Shown here: positions 34,414 to 43,680 of the stretch, piece by piece
Layout of the letters: each line of letters opens with the position of its first letter
Position numbering within the stretch: position 1 is the first letter of the stretch
Origin: Microbacterium salitolerans
GTDB lineage: Bacteria; Actinomycetota; Actinomycetes; Actinomycetales; Microbacteriaceae
Assembly: GCF_019720895.1 (NCBI RefSeq)
Contig: NZ_JAHKSH010000001.1
Location: forward strand, 1 to 64,000
Reading direction: 5' to 3'
Length of the DNA: 64,000 nt
Notes under the pieces: model-generated
What the model was told of the DNA's origin: nothing
The model's input: only the letters and a program-made list of their open reading frames with translations
Database searches by the model: none
Translations under genes and position numbers: made by a program

Positions 34414-34638
34414 ATGTCGAACCACACTGTGCGCGTCGACAACGAGAGAGACGCACGTCGCGCATCCGGGAACTGGCCGAAACCAGTCTTTCCCGGTGCG
34501 CGACGTGAAGATCCGCCGGTGCAGCGTCCCGAGGATCCTCTCGCCGAACGCGATCAGCTCAGCGTCACCGCATGGAGCATCGCGATCGTGGGCGTCGGCA
34601 TCGCCGCCCTGACCGCCGCCTTCGCGTTCCTCCTGTAG
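34414..34638 (+). CDS. Small tail-anchored membrane protein, unknown function
   Basis: 74 residues. A charged hydrophilic N-terminus (MSNHTVRVDNERDARRASGN, then repeated ERP/EDP-type residues) is followed by one C-terminal helix (VTAWSIAIVGVGIAALTAAFAFLL) that reaches the stop codon. GGGGGGA precedes the ATG and TAGCGT lies about 20 bases upstream. It is followed by a terminator. I do not recognise the family. Confidence 0.62.
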   Translation: MSNHTVRVDNERDARRASGNWPKPVFPGARREDPPVQRPEDPLAERDQLSVTAWSIAIVGVGIAALTAAFAFLL

Positions 34639-34656
34639 AACGCCCGCAGACAGAGA

Positions 34657-34696
34657 GAACGGGCCCGGATCATCCCCACGAGATCCGGGCCCGTTC
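34657..34696. terminator. Bidirectional terminator hairpin
   Basis: A 15-bp perfect stem GAACGGGCCCGGATC (34657-34671) with 34682-34696, loop 10 bases, between the convergent small-protein gene and natB-like gene. Confidence 0.8.
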
Positions 34697-34710
34697 GGCC
34701 TGTGTGCGAT

Positions 34711-35808
34711 CTACTTCGACAGCGCCTCGCGCCACTTCACCTTGGCGCCCATGCGCAGCAGCGAGTTCTCGTAGATCTTCGACGCGATGCCGATCACCGC
34801 GACGCAGGCCACGAGCGAGATCGCGATCGAGATGAGCGGCTCCCACCACTGCGCCTCGTTGAAGAAGAGGCGGATCGGCATCGACACGGGCGACGAGAAC
34901 GGCACGTACGACATGATCGTCATGACGAGCGGGTTGTCGCTGAAGAAGATGACGAGCATGTACGGGATCATCACGAGGTACATGATCGGCGCGATCGAGG
35001 AGTTGATGTCCTCCTGGCGCGACACCATGGCGCCGGTCGCCGCGAACATCGTCGCGATGAGCAGGAAGCCCGTCACGAAGAACAGCGCGAACCAGAGGAT
35101 CGGCGCGCCGAGGCTGCCGAGGATGTCGGTCTGGCCCGTGAGGATCAGCGATATCGCGACCGCCGCGACGATGAGGATGATCTGCCCGAGCGCCATGACC
35201 GTGTTGCCGAGCACCTTGCCCGCGAGCAGGGCGCGGGCGGGGATCGCGGTGATGAGGATCTCGATCACGCGCGTCTGCTTCTCTTCGACGACGCTCGTCG
35301 CGACCGGGAGCCCGAACGACATCGACGCGGCCATGAAGATGACGCCGAACGCGATGCCCATGATGTACCGCAGGGGCGACCATCCGCCTTCCGGGTCGAG
35401 CAGTTCGACCGCGGGGCTCTGGGACAGGATCTGCAGGAGCTCCTCGGGTGCCTCCGTGAGCGCGATGATCGCGACGCCCGTCGGCGAGGACTCGTCGTTC
35501 ACGACCGCGGCGTCGACCTCCTCGTCGCGCACGAGCTGCTCGGCGTCGGCGCGAGAGCTCGCCTCCGTGACCTCGAGGCCCTCGGAGCCCTGCAGCTGCG
35601 CCGCGACCGCGGCGGGCGCGGCCACGGTCGTCGTGGTCTCGCGGTCCGCCATGAGATTCATGATGAAGACGCCCGCGATGATCCCGACGAGCAGGAGCGC
35701 CGTCGAGATGATGAAGGCCTTGCTGCGTACGCGGGTGACGACCTCGCGCTCGGCGACGAGGAGCGTCGCCTGCGACGTCGAGACGGGTGCGACGGCGGGG
35801 GTGCTCAT
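34711..35808 (-). CDS. ABC exporter permease (NatB-like, ABC-2 type)
   Basis: 365 residues. One N-terminal helix (AFIISTALLLVGIIAGVFI), an extracytoplasmic domain of about 110 residues (ETTTTVAAPAAVAAQLQGSEGLEV...), then five helices including FGVIFMAASMSFGLP and ALGQIILIVAAVAISLIL. VEEKQTRVIEILITAIPARALLAGKVLGN is the family signature. It is the membrane partner of the ATPase encoded just upstream (4-base overlap). NatAB homologues export sodium; drug or peptide export is also possible. Confidence 0.88.
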   Translation of the reverse strand: MSTPAVAPVSTSQATLLVAEREVVTRVRSKAFIISTALLLVGIIAGVFIMNLMADRETTTTVAAPAAVAAQLQGSEGLEVTEASSRADAEQLVRDEEVDAAVVNDESSPTGVAIIALTEAPEELLQILSQSPAVELLDPEGGWSPLRYIMGIAFGVIFMAASMSFGLPVATSVVEEKQTRVIEILITAIPARALLAGKVLGNTVMALGQIILIVAAVAISLILTGQTDILGSLGAPILWFALFFVTGFLLIATMFAATGAMVSRQEDINSSIAPIMYLVMIPYMLVIFFSDNPLVMTIMSYVPFSSPVSMPIRLFFNEAQWWEPLISIAISLVACVAVIGIASKIYENSLLRMGAKVKWREALSK

Positions 35809-36689
35809 CGGACGACCTCCTGGAAGATCTGGGCGAGGGACGGATGCTGGGGTGCGAAGCTGGCGACGGACCCCTCGTCGACGGAGCGGCGCAGCACGCG
35901 CTGGGCCGTCTCGGCGCTGTCGACGTCGAAGAGGGCGTGGCCGCCGTCGAACTCGACGACCGTGACACCGGGCTCGTCGCGGAGCCAGCCGGCGTCGCCC
36001 GTCGTGATGAGCTCGTAGCGGTTGGTCGAGTGGGCTTCGCGGAGCTTCTCCCGCGGGCCCGCCGCGCGAACGGAGCCGTCGGCGATGATCACGAGGTCGT
36101 CGCAGAGGCGCTCGACGACGTCGAGCTGGTGGGAGGAGAACAGCACGGCGGCACCCTGCTGCGCGCGCTCCTGCAGCACGCCGACGACGGTCTCGACGGC
36201 CATGGGGTCGAGACCGCTGAACGGCTCGTCGAGGATGAGGATGTCGGGATCGTGCACGAGCGACGCCGCGATCTGGGCGCGCTGCTGGTTTCCGAGCGAG
36301 AGCGCCTCGATCGGATCCGTCAGCCGTTCCCCCAGCCCGAGCTGCTCGAGGATGCGCGTCGCCTTCTCGGTCGCCGTCTGCTTGTCGAAGCCGTGCAGAC
36401 GCGCGAGATATGCGATCTGCTCGCGGACCTTCATCTTCGGGTAGAGCCCGCGCTCCTCGGGCATGTAGCCGAACGTGCGGCGCGCGTTCGCCTCGAGGGG
36501 AGCTCCGTCGAGGGTGACGTCGCCGCCGTCGGAGGCGAGCAGGCCCAGAACGATGCGCATCGTCGTCGTCTTGCCGGCGCCGTTGCCGCCCACGAAGCCC
36601 GTGAGCCGTCCGCGCGCCACCTGGAACGACACGTCGGAGAGCGCGGTACGATCCCCGAAGCGCTTGGTGATTCCGGTCAGTTTCAGCAT
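35805..36689 (-). CDS. ABC exporter ATP-binding protein (NatA-like)
   Basis: 294 residues. Walker A GGNGAGKTTT, signature LSLGNQQRAQIA, Walker B ILILDEPFSGLDP and the switch His in FSSHQLD. A C-terminal extension of about 80 residues (GDAGWLRDEPGVTVVEFDGG) is typical of DrrA/NatA exporters. The ATG at MLKLTGITKRFG is used; a TTG nine codons earlier is less likely. It overlaps the permease gene by 4 bases. Confidence 0.92.
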   Translation of the reverse strand: MLKLTGITKRFGDRTALSDVSFQVARGRLTGFVGGNGAGKTTTMRIVLGLLASDGGDVTLDGAPLEANARRTFGYMPEERGLYPKMKVREQIAYLARLHGFDKQTATEKATRILEQLGLGERLTDPIEALSLGNQQRAQIAASLVHDPDILILDEPFSGLDPMAVETVVGVLQERAQQGAAVLFSSHQLDVVERLCDDLVIIADGSVRAAGPREKLREAHSTNRYELITTGDAGWLRDEPGVTVVEFDGGHALFDVDSAETAQRVLRRSVDEGSVASFAPQHPSLAQIFQEVVR

Positions 36690-36801
36690 GTCCCCGACGC
36701 TACGGAACCGCGTCAACGTGCGGATCCACCGCGCGGCGGATCTTTCCCTCTCCCCCGCGCGGCGGAGCCGTCGGCCTCACCCGACGCCCGGCGCCGGGAC
36801 G

Positions 36802-37305
36802 TCACTCGCGCGCGGGCCAGCCCTCTTCTTCGGCGTCGGCATACCGGTCGTTCGCCTCCGGGTGCTCCGTGACGTGCGCGGCCGGAGCCATGTCGGGCGG
36901 CCCGCTCTCGATCGCGGCCGGATCCATCCACATGAACTCCAGGATGTGCCCGTCGGGGTCGGTCATCGACGACTGCACCATGAACCCGTAGTCCTGCGTC
37001 GGCTTGTTCTCTCCCCCGCCGTTCGCGAGCACGAGCTCGCGCGTGCGAGCGACCTCCTCCTTGGAGTCGCGACTGAGCGCCGTGATCACACCCGCGCCCT
37101 TGTCGGCCGTGACGACGGGCTTGTCGGTGAAGGTCCCGAAGTAGTCGGTTTTGAGCATCATGAAGAACACGTTCTCGTCCCACTTGATGCAGGTGGCGTT
37201 GTCGTCGGTGAACTCGGGCACGATCTCGGCCCCCAGAGCGGAGTAGAACGCCTTGGTGCGCTCGAGGTCGGCGACGGGCAGATTGACGAACACGCTGGTG
37301 GCCAT
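36802..37305 (-). CDS. VOC-family (glyoxalase-like) protein
   Basis: 167 residues. The VOC fold begins FVNLPVADLERTKAFYSALGAEIVPEF and has the metal-site-like segment SSMTDPDGHILEFMWMD. A charged C-terminal tail (EHPEANDRYADAEEEGWP) extends past the domain. The substrate is unknown. AAGGAG precedes the ATG. It is divergent from the histidine kinase gene. Confidence 0.88.
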   Translation of the reverse strand: MATSVFVNLPVADLERTKAFYSALGAEIVPEFTDDNATCIKWDENVFFMMLKTDYFGTFTDKPVVTADKGAGVITALSRDSKEEVARTRELVLANGGGENKPTQDYGFMVQSSMTDPDGHILEFMWMDPAAIESGPPDMAPAAHVTEHPEANDRYADAEEEGWPARE

Positions 37306-37434
37306 GGGGCGCTCCTTGTCGACGCGGTCGATGTGCTCATCAGGATGGACCTGCGGGAGCGCGGTGACAAGAGGGTGGGCGGATCCGTCGCGCGGCGGAT
37401 GTGGCGATCGGTCGCGCCACCTAGTTTGGGGAGC

Positions 37435-38730
37435 ATGCCAGTGCTCGATTCGCTCACCCCGGCGCGCGCGGGAGCGCGCGCCGAACTCCCTGCGTACGTG
37501 CGCGGAGCGCCGACGACCGCACAGTTCCGGGCCGACCTCTGGCTGGGCGCGGCACTCTTCATCGGGTCGATCGTGAGCTCGATGCTGAGCTACTTCGCGG
37601 GGTATCCCACCGCGGACGACCTGCGCGGGCTCCTCCTCTGCAGTGCGGCGATGACGTTGCCGGTCATGCTGCGCCGCCGGTACCCGGCGGTCGTCGCGGT
37701 CGTCGTGTGCGCCGCCTACATCGTGAGCGGCCAGCTCGGCGTGATCGAGCTGTACGTGAGCCAGATCGCGATGTTCCTCGTCATCTATACGCTCGGCGCG
37801 TGGTCGGCGGACCGCCGCCGCGCCCAGTGGGTGCGCGCGGGCATCATCGCGGCGATGTTCGTGTGGCTGGCCGTCTCGACCTTCCAATCCGCAGCCGACC
37901 CCTCCGCCCTGCCAGATGATGTGGAGGCCGTGGCCGGCGCGATGTCGCCCGTGCTGGCGCAGGCGCTGCTGATGTGGCTCATCAACATCGCGTACTTCGG
38001 CGCGGCGTACTATATGGGCGACCGGGCATATGACGCCGCCCTCAACCGCCAGGCCCTGCGGGAGCGCACGCACGAGCTCGAGGAGCAGCAGGAGATCGCG
38101 TCGGCTCAGGCCGTCATGCTGGACCGCGTCCGCATTGCGCGCGAGCTGCACGACGTCGTCGCGCACCACGTGTCGGCGATGGGTGTGCAGGCCGGCGCGG
38201 CGCGCGCGGTCGTCGACGTGAACCCCGAGGCGGCGAAGCAGGCGCTCGGGTCCGTCGAGTCGTCCGCACGCGAGGCGATCGACGAGCTGCATCGACTTCT
38301 CGACACGCTCCGCAGCGACGACGAGTCGGCAGATGAGGCCCCCTCGACGATCACGCTCGACTCACTGGATCCGCTTGTCCGCAGCGTCACCGCTGCCGGC
38401 ACGCCGACGACGCTGCGCGTGATCGGGGATCCGCGCCCGGCGCCCGATCTCGTCCAGATCAACCTGTTCCGCATCGCGCAGGAGGCGCTCACCAACGCGC
38501 GCCGCCACGGCGGCCCCGATGTCACGGCCGACGTGCGATTGCGCTGGTCGCCTGACGCCATCGAGCTCGAGGTCACCAATACGGGCCGCGTCGTGCTCCG
38601 ATCTCGGACGGGCCTCGGCACCCTCGGCATGCGCGAGCGCGCGACGGCGATCGGCGGCCACCTCGAGGTCGGACCGCGGGAGAAGGGCGGCTACCTCGTG
38701 CGCGTGCGCGTGCCGCTCGCGGGACAATGA
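37435..38730 (+). CDS. Sensor histidine kinase, NarL-type (HisKA_3)
   Basis: 431 residues. About five or six N-terminal membrane helices (residues 35-200) are followed by a coiled-coil linker (LRERTHELEEQQEIASAQ), the HisKA_3 dimerisation box with phospho-acceptor His239 in ARELHDVVAHHVSAMG, and a compact HATPase domain (EALTNARRHGG, GLGTLGMRERATAIGG). The signal is unknown, probably at the envelope. The ATG lies 7 bases after TAGTTT (leaderless pattern). The response regulator gene follows after 4 bases. Confidence 0.92.
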   Translation: MPVLDSLTPARAGARAELPAYVRGAPTTAQFRADLWLGAALFIGSIVSSMLSYFAGYPTADDLRGLLLCSAAMTLPVMLRRRYPAVVAVVVCAAYIVSGQLGVIELYVSQIAMFLVIYTLGAWSADRRRAQWVRAGIIAAMFVWLAVSTFQSAADPSALPDDVEAVAGAMSPVLAQALLMWLINIAYFGAAYYMGDRAYDAALNRQALRERTHELEEQQEIASAQAVMLDRVRIARELHDVVAHHVSAMGVQAGAARAVVDVNPEAAKQALGSVESSAREAIDELHRLLDTLRSDDESADEAPSTITLDSLDPLVRSVTAAGTPTTLRVIGDPRPAPDLVQINLFRIAQEALTNARRHGGPDVTADVRLRWSPDAIELEVTNTGRVVLRSRTGLGTLGMRERATAIGGHLEVGPREKGGYLVRVRVPLAGQ

Positions 38731-38734
38731 GCGC

Positions 38735-39385
38735 ATGACCGCTCCCACCGTCCTCCTCGTCGACGATCATTCGACGATGCGCACCGGCTTCCGCATGATC
38801 CTCGAGGCGTCGGGGATCGAGATCGCCGGCGAGGCGGCGACGGGCGTCGAGGCCGTCGACCGGGCGGCGCACCTCGCGCCCGACGTCGTCTTCATGGACG
38901 TGCAGATGCCCGACATGGACGGGATCGAGGCCACACGGCGCATCGTCGCGTCCGGCAGTCGCGCGAGCGTCGTCATCGTCACGACGTTCGATCGCGACGA
39001 CTACCTCTTCGCGGCGCTCGACGCCGGAGCGAGCGGATTCCTTCTGAAGAACGCGGGGCCAGAAGAGCTGGTCCATGCGGCCCGCGTCGCGGCGTCAGGC
39101 GACGCCCTTCTCGCTCCCGAGGTGACCCGGCGCGTGATCGAGCGGCACGGCGGATCCGCGCATATTCCGACAGCGGAATCCGCTCCGATCCCTGTTGACC
39201 TCACGGATCGAGAGGCCGAGGTGCTGCGGCTGCTCGCCGGCGCGATGAGCAACGGCGAGATCGCGCGGGAGCTCTACATCGGCGAGGCGACCGTGAAGAC
39301 CCACGTCTCGAACATCCTGCAGAAGACGGGTGTCCGCGACCGCGTCGCGGCCGTCGTCTGGGCCTACCGCCACGGGGTGGCGTAG
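38735..39385 (+). CDS. LuxR/NarL-type response regulator
   Basis: 216 residues. Receiver domain with phospho-acceptor Asp55 (DVVFMDVQMPDMDG), Thr in VTTFD and Lys in LKNAG; the C-terminal LuxR helix-turn-helix is LTDREAEVLRLLAGAMSNGEIARELYIGEATVKTHVSNIL. It is the partner of the kinase immediately upstream. The target genes are not apparent; the divergent VOC gene or the nearby NatAB exporter are candidates. Confidence 0.94.
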   Translation: MTAPTVLLVDDHSTMRTGFRMILEASGIEIAGEAATGVEAVDRAAHLAPDVVFMDVQMPDMDGIEATRRIVASGSRASVVIVTTFDRDDYLFAALDAGASGFLLKNAGPEELVHAARVAASGDALLAPEVTRRVIERHGGSAHIPTAESAPIPVDLTDREAEVLRLLAGAMSNGEIARELYIGEATVKTHVSNILQKTGVRDRVAAVVWAYRHGVA

Positions 39386-39400
39386 GAGCCTCAGTGCGCT

Positions 39401-39475
39401 GAGTCGCTGACGATGCATTGATATCGGCCAGATCGGGCTCGAATCGCCCGCGCGCCGGCGCATCGTCAGCGGCTC
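39401..39475. repeat. Intergenic inverted repeat, family D copy 2
   Basis: Left arm GAGTCGCTGACGATGC (39401-39416) and right arm 39460-39475 with one mismatch, loop 43 bases. It shares the core CGCTGACGAT with the element at 4151-4225 and, like it, lies between convergent genes. Confidence 0.7.
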
Positions 39476-39485
39476 GGGGCGGCGA

Positions 39486-40328
39486 TCACCCGAAGATCAT
39501 CGGCAGGTCGTCGTCATCGTCGTCCGAGAGGTCGAGGTCGACGACGATGGGCACGTGGTCGCTCGGGCCCTCGCCCTTGCGCTCGTCGCGCTCGATCGAC
39601 GCGCCCTCGACTGCGTCGGCGAACGCCTGCGAGCCGAGGATGAAGTCGATGCGCAGCCCCTCATTGCGGGGGAAGCGCAGCTGCTTGTAGTCCCAGAAGG
39701 TGAAGCCCTCGGGGACGACCGGGCGCACGACGTCGGTGAGGCCTGCGCCTTCGAGGGCGCGGAACGCCTCGCGCTCGGCGGGGGAGACGTGCGTCGTGAC
39801 GCCCTCGACGATCGACGGATCCCCGTTGTCGGCGTCGAGCGGGGCGACGTTGAAGTCGCCCGTCAGCGCGAGGGGGAGATCGGGTTCCGCCGCCAGGGTG
39901 TCGGCGACGTATCGGCGGAGCGCCTCGTAGAACGCCAGCTTGTACGCGTAGTGCGGGTCATCGAGCCCACGGCCGTTCGGAACGTAGAGGCTCCACAGGC
40001 GCACGCCCTCGACGAGCGCCGAGATCGCGCGAGCCTCGAGCGGGGCGTCGTCGCCCTCATAGCCCTTCTGGAACCCGGGCATGCCCGGGAAGGAATACTC
40101 GATGTCCTCGAGGGGGAGGCGGCTTGCGATGGCGACGCCGTTCCACTGATTCAGGCCGTGCGCCTCGACCGTGTAGCCGGCGTCCTCGAACGGCTGGTAC
40201 GGGAACTGCGTCGGCTTGCACTTGATCTCCTGCATGAGCAGGACGTCGATGCCGGCCTTCTCGCAGAAGGCCACGACCCGCTCGACGCGTGCACGGACGG
40301 AGTTGACGTTCCAGGTCGCGATGCGCAT
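39486..40328 (-). CDS. xthA: Exodeoxyribonuclease III
   Basis: 280 residues. EEP nuclease fold: MRIATWNVNSVRARVERV, the metal-binding Glu in LLMQEIKCKP, YVPNGRG, TGDFNVAP, and the catalytic FTFWDYK...RIDFIL and SDHVPI motifs. It removes abasic sites and 3' blocks in base-excision repair. An acidic tail (DLSDDDDDDLPMIFG) is extra. The ATG lies 6 bases after TAGGCT (minus strand), indicating a leaderless mRNA. Confidence 0.96.
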   Translation of the reverse strand: MRIATWNVNSVRARVERVVAFCEKAGIDVLLMQEIKCKPTQFPYQPFEDAGYTVEAHGLNQWNGVAIASRLPLEDIEYSFPGMPGFQKGYEGDDAPLEARAISALVEGVRLWSLYVPNGRGLDDPHYAYKLAFYEALRRYVADTLAAEPDLPLALTGDFNVAPLDADNGDPSIVEGVTTHVSPAEREAFRALEGAGLTDVVRPVVPEGFTFWDYKQLRFPRNEGLRIDFILGSQAFADAVEGASIERDERKGEGPSDHVPIVVDLDLSDDDDDDLPMIFG

Positions 40329-40349
40329 GGATCCAGCCTATTCGCACCC

Positions 40350-40607
40350 CTACCGGCGCGGATCCGACCCCCACTTGAGGTTGTCGAAGAGGTCGTCGAC
40401 CGCCTGCCGGTCGTAGGCCTCGGCGCGCGGTGCGGTCGGGAAGTCGACCTTCTTGATGAGGTCGGCGAACTGCCGGTTGGCGCGGAGCCGCTCGACCACC
40501 TTGTCGAGCAGGTCGTTCACGGGGCCACGGGCGTATCCGTCGCGGAACATGCCCGGCTTCTTCACCGGGTGCGACGCGAGCCAGTCTTCGAGGGGCTGAT
40601 CTGCCAT
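40350..40607 (-). CDS. Small DivIVA-like-motif protein
   Basis: 85 residues (MADQPLEDWLASHPVKKPGMF...). The C-terminal half, FPTAPRAEAYDRQAVDDLFDNLKWG, resembles the short DivIVA-type motif (R-x-x-YD-x-x-x-VDxF). It is soluble. The function is unknown; a link to cell-pole or division proteins is only suggested by the motif. The ATG lies 7 bases after TACGCT (minus strand). It is divergent from pyrE by 82 bases. Confidence 0.68.
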   Translation of the reverse strand: MADQPLEDWLASHPVKKPGMFRDGYARGPVNDLLDKVVERLRANRQFADLIKKVDFPTAPRAEAYDRQAVDDLFDNLKWGSDPRR

Positions 40608-40689
40608 GAGGCCCAGCGTACGGGGCGGCCGACGCCGGCGACGTCCGGTGCACCCGACGCCGATATCCGCCCCGCCTAGACTGGGATGC

Positions 40690-41268
40690 ATGGCCACCGC
40701 ATCGACGCCCGCTCTCGAATCCGACCGTCAGAAGCTCATCGGGCTGATCAAGGACGAGGCGGTGTTCCACGGCGACTTCACGCTGTCGAGCGGCAAGAAG
40801 GCCACGTACTACGTCGACATGCGCAAGCTCACGCTCGATCACCGGGCGGCGCCCGCGATCGGCCGCATCATGAGCGACCTCGTCGGCGACATCGACGGCG
40901 TCGTGGCGGTCGGCGGGCTCACGCTGGGAGCGGATCCCATCGCCAACGCCGTCATGCACGCCTCAGCGGCGACGGATCACCCGTATGACGCGTTCGTCGT
41001 GCGCAAGGAGCCGAAGGACCACGGTCGCGGACGTCAGATCGAAGGCGCCGAGGTCGAGGGCAAGCGCGTCGTGGTCCTCGAGGACACGTCGACGACGGGC
41101 CAGTCGGCGCTCAAAGCCGTCGCGGCGCTGCGCAAGGCGGGTGCCGAGGTGCCCGCGGTCGCGGTGATCGTCGACCGCAAGACCGGCGCCCAGGCCGCGG
41201 TCGAGGCCGAGGGGCTCGAGTGGCGCGCAGCGATCGATCTCGACGATCTGGGCCTCGCGCCTCAGTAG
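40690..41268 (+). CDS. pyrE: Orotate phosphoribosyltransferase
   Basis: 192 residues. FTLSSGKKATYYVDMRKLTLD near the N-terminus, VGGLTLGADPIANAV, and the PRPP-binding motif VVVLEDTSTTGQSAL. It converts orotate and PRPP to OMP in pyrimidine synthesis. The ATG is 7 bases after TAGACT, the clearest leaderless promoter in the window; the longer in-frame ORF would overlap that box. Confidence 0.95.
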   Translation: MATASTPALESDRQKLIGLIKDEAVFHGDFTLSSGKKATYYVDMRKLTLDHRAAPAIGRIMSDLVGDIDGVVAVGGLTLGADPIANAVMHASAATDHPYDAFVVRKEPKDHGRGRQIEGAEVEGKRVVVLEDTSTTGQSALKAVAALRKAGAEVPAVAVIVDRKTGAQAAVEAEGLEWRAAIDLDDLGLAPQ

Positions 41269-41270
41269 CC

Positions 41271-41340
41271 GCGAGAATGGCGCATGTCGTCGAGAGTGCG
41301 CGACGCTTCGCCTTCTCTCGGCGGGAGGTGCCACTCTCGC
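41271..41340. repeat. Intergenic nested inverted repeat, family B copy 1
   Basis: The outer arms GCGAGAATGGC (41271-41281) and GCCACTCTCGC (41330-41340) pair with one mismatch; the inner CGAGAG (41291-41296) can pair with CTCTCG at 41315-41320 or, alternatively, CGAGAGTG with CACTCTCG near 41332. It shares its words with 50160-50220. It lies between pyrE and the ROK gene, just before the ROK -10 box. Confidence 0.65.
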
Positions 41341-41356
41341 GCAGTAGTGTTCGGGC

Positions 41357-42271
41357 ATGACCCGCATCGCGCTGGCCGTCGATCTCGGCGGCACCAAGAT
41401 CGAGGCAGGACTCGTCGACGAGCACGGTGCGGTGCTCATCGCCAGCCGCCACCGTCAGCCGACCGGACGCGACATCTCGCCCGATGGTCTCCGCGCGGCC
41501 GTGAGCGCGGTCGTCGGAGCGGCGCTCGAACAGCTGCCGCGCGGCGCGGCGTTCGCGGGCGCGGGCGTCGGGTCCGCGGGCCCCATCGATCTCGGAAACG
41601 GCACGATCCACCCCGTCAACATGCCGGGCGTGCGCGGGTTCGCGCTCGTCGAGGCCGTGGAGGACGCGGCGGTCGCGGCCACGGGCCGCACGGATCTGCC
41701 CGTCACGCTGCGGCACGACGGCGGCTGTCTCGCTCTCGCCGAGTCCTGGCTGGGGGCCGCGGCGGGTACGCGCGCCTCGCTGTCGATCGTCGTATCGACA
41801 GGCGTGGGCGGAGGCATCGTCGTCGGCGGAGTGCCGATCGGCGGATCCACGGGCAACGCGGGCCATCTCGGCCAGACGCACGCGGCGGAGCACGGGGGCG
41901 AGCTGACGCTCGAGGAGATCGCGTCCGGCCCGGCGAGCGTGCAGTGGGCGCAGCTGGCGGGCTGGCGCGGATCCACCGGGGAGCAGCTCGCGGAGGACGC
42001 GCGCCGCTCGGACCGGATCGCGCGCGAGGCGATCGTGCGCTCGGCGCGGGCGGTGGGGCGAGCGCTCGCCGATGCGTCGACGCTGCTCGACCTGGAGGTC
42101 ATCGCGATCTCCGGCGGCTTCTCGTTCGCGAGCGACGACTACGTCGACCTGGTCGAGGCCTCGCTGCGCGACTGGGCCGTGCTGCCATACGCGCAGGCGA
42201 CGCGCGTCGTGCGCAGCGGGCTCGGCCCCGACGGGCCTCTCGTCGGCGCCGCCGCCCTCGCGCTCCGGTAG
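41357..42271 (+). CDS. ROK-family sugar kinase-like protein
   Basis: 304 residues. The N-terminal ATP-binding motif is ALAVDLGGTKIEAGLVDEHG, and the middle has GAGVGSAGPIDLGNGTIHPVNMPG and STGVGGGIVVGGVPIGGSTGNAGHLGQTHA. The Cys-rich zinc motif usually found after that point in ROK kinases (CxCGxxGCxE) is missing: the sequence runs AAEHGGELTLEEIASG. It is probably a glucokinase-like enzyme, but activity is uncertain. TAGTGT lies 6 bases before the ATG. Confidence 0.86.
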   Translation: MTRIALAVDLGGTKIEAGLVDEHGAVLIASRHRQPTGRDISPDGLRAAVSAVVGAALEQLPRGAAFAGAGVGSAGPIDLGNGTIHPVNMPGVRGFALVEAVEDAAVAATGRTDLPVTLRHDGGCLALAESWLGAAAGTRASLSIVVSTGVGGGIVVGGVPIGGSTGNAGHLGQTHAAEHGGELTLEEIASGPASVQWAQLAGWRGSTGEQLAEDARRSDRIAREAIVRSARAVGRALADASTLLDLEVIAISGGFSFASDDYVDLVEASLRDWAVLPYAQATRVVRSGLGPDGPLVGAAALALR

Positions 42272-42286
42272 CGAGGCCGCGCGGCG

Positions 42287-42688
42287 TCAGGCGCCGCCGG
42301 AGGCCGGTGAGCGCTCGTGCACGAACTTCACGCGGTGTCCCTCGGGGTCCGTGACCCAGGCGTACAGCAGGCGGCCGTCGGGGGAGTCGGCGGGCTCCTG
42401 GAGCACCTGCGCGCCTGCCGCGACCGCGGTGTCGAACAGCAGCCCCGCATCGTCGCACCAGAGCACGATCTCGCTGTCGGGCCCGGTGCGCGTCTCGATG
42501 CCGAAGAGCTCCTCTCCGACGCTCGCCGAGCTGAAGCCGATGCGCACGCCCGCGGCGTCGACCTCGATCTGGTGCGGATCGCCGTCGAGCGGGTAGCGGA
42601 ACGTCTCCTCGAGCCCGAGGGCGCGGAAGAACCCCGCGCACCGCTCCACGTCGGCGCACCAGAGGTTGATCTGGACGGCGCCGATCAT
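42287..42688 (-). CDS. VOC-family protein
   Basis: 133 residues. Glyoxalase/bleomycin-resistance fold: VQINLWCADVERCAGFFRALGLEETFRY at the start and YAWVTDPEGHRVKFVHE at the end. The substrate is unknown. It is third in a coupled operon with a HAD phosphatase and a 41-residue membrane peptide: its ATG overlaps the peptide's stop codon by ATGA. Confidence 0.87.
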   Translation of the reverse strand: MIGAVQINLWCADVERCAGFFRALGLEETFRYPLDGDPHQIEVDAAGVRIGFSSASVGEELFGIETRTGPDSEIVLWCDDAGLLFDTAVAAGAQVLQEPADSPDGRLLYAWVTDPEGHRVKFVHERSPASGGA

Positions 42689-42802
42689 CGGCGCGGTCCG
42701 AACGCGTCGTCGTCGTCGCGTCCGTTCTTCAAGCCCCGCAGCGCGCGGATGCCCATGATGATCGCCGCGACGCACGACAGCGCCACGACGACGAGGAAGG
42801 CC

Positions 42803-42810
<8 letters not shown>
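42685..42810 (-). CDS. 41-residue membrane peptide in HAD-VOC operon
   Basis: It begins MGEAFLVVVALSCVAAIIMG, one membrane helix, followed by a charged tail IRALRGLKNGRDDDDAFGPRR. The ATG overlaps the end of the HAD gene by 8 bases with AAGGGA about 8 bases upstream; the TGA overlaps the ATG of the VOC gene. This double overlap on the same strand, in the only frame that links both genes, is the main support. Function unknown. Confidence 0.7.
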
Positions 42811-43591
<781 letters not shown>

Positions 43592-43680
43592 GCGGCCAGC
43601 GTAGGACGATCCGGGACCCGGTGGGGCGGATCCCGCGCGCCGCCGCGCGGTCGACGGATCGGGCGCCTACGCTCAGGAGC

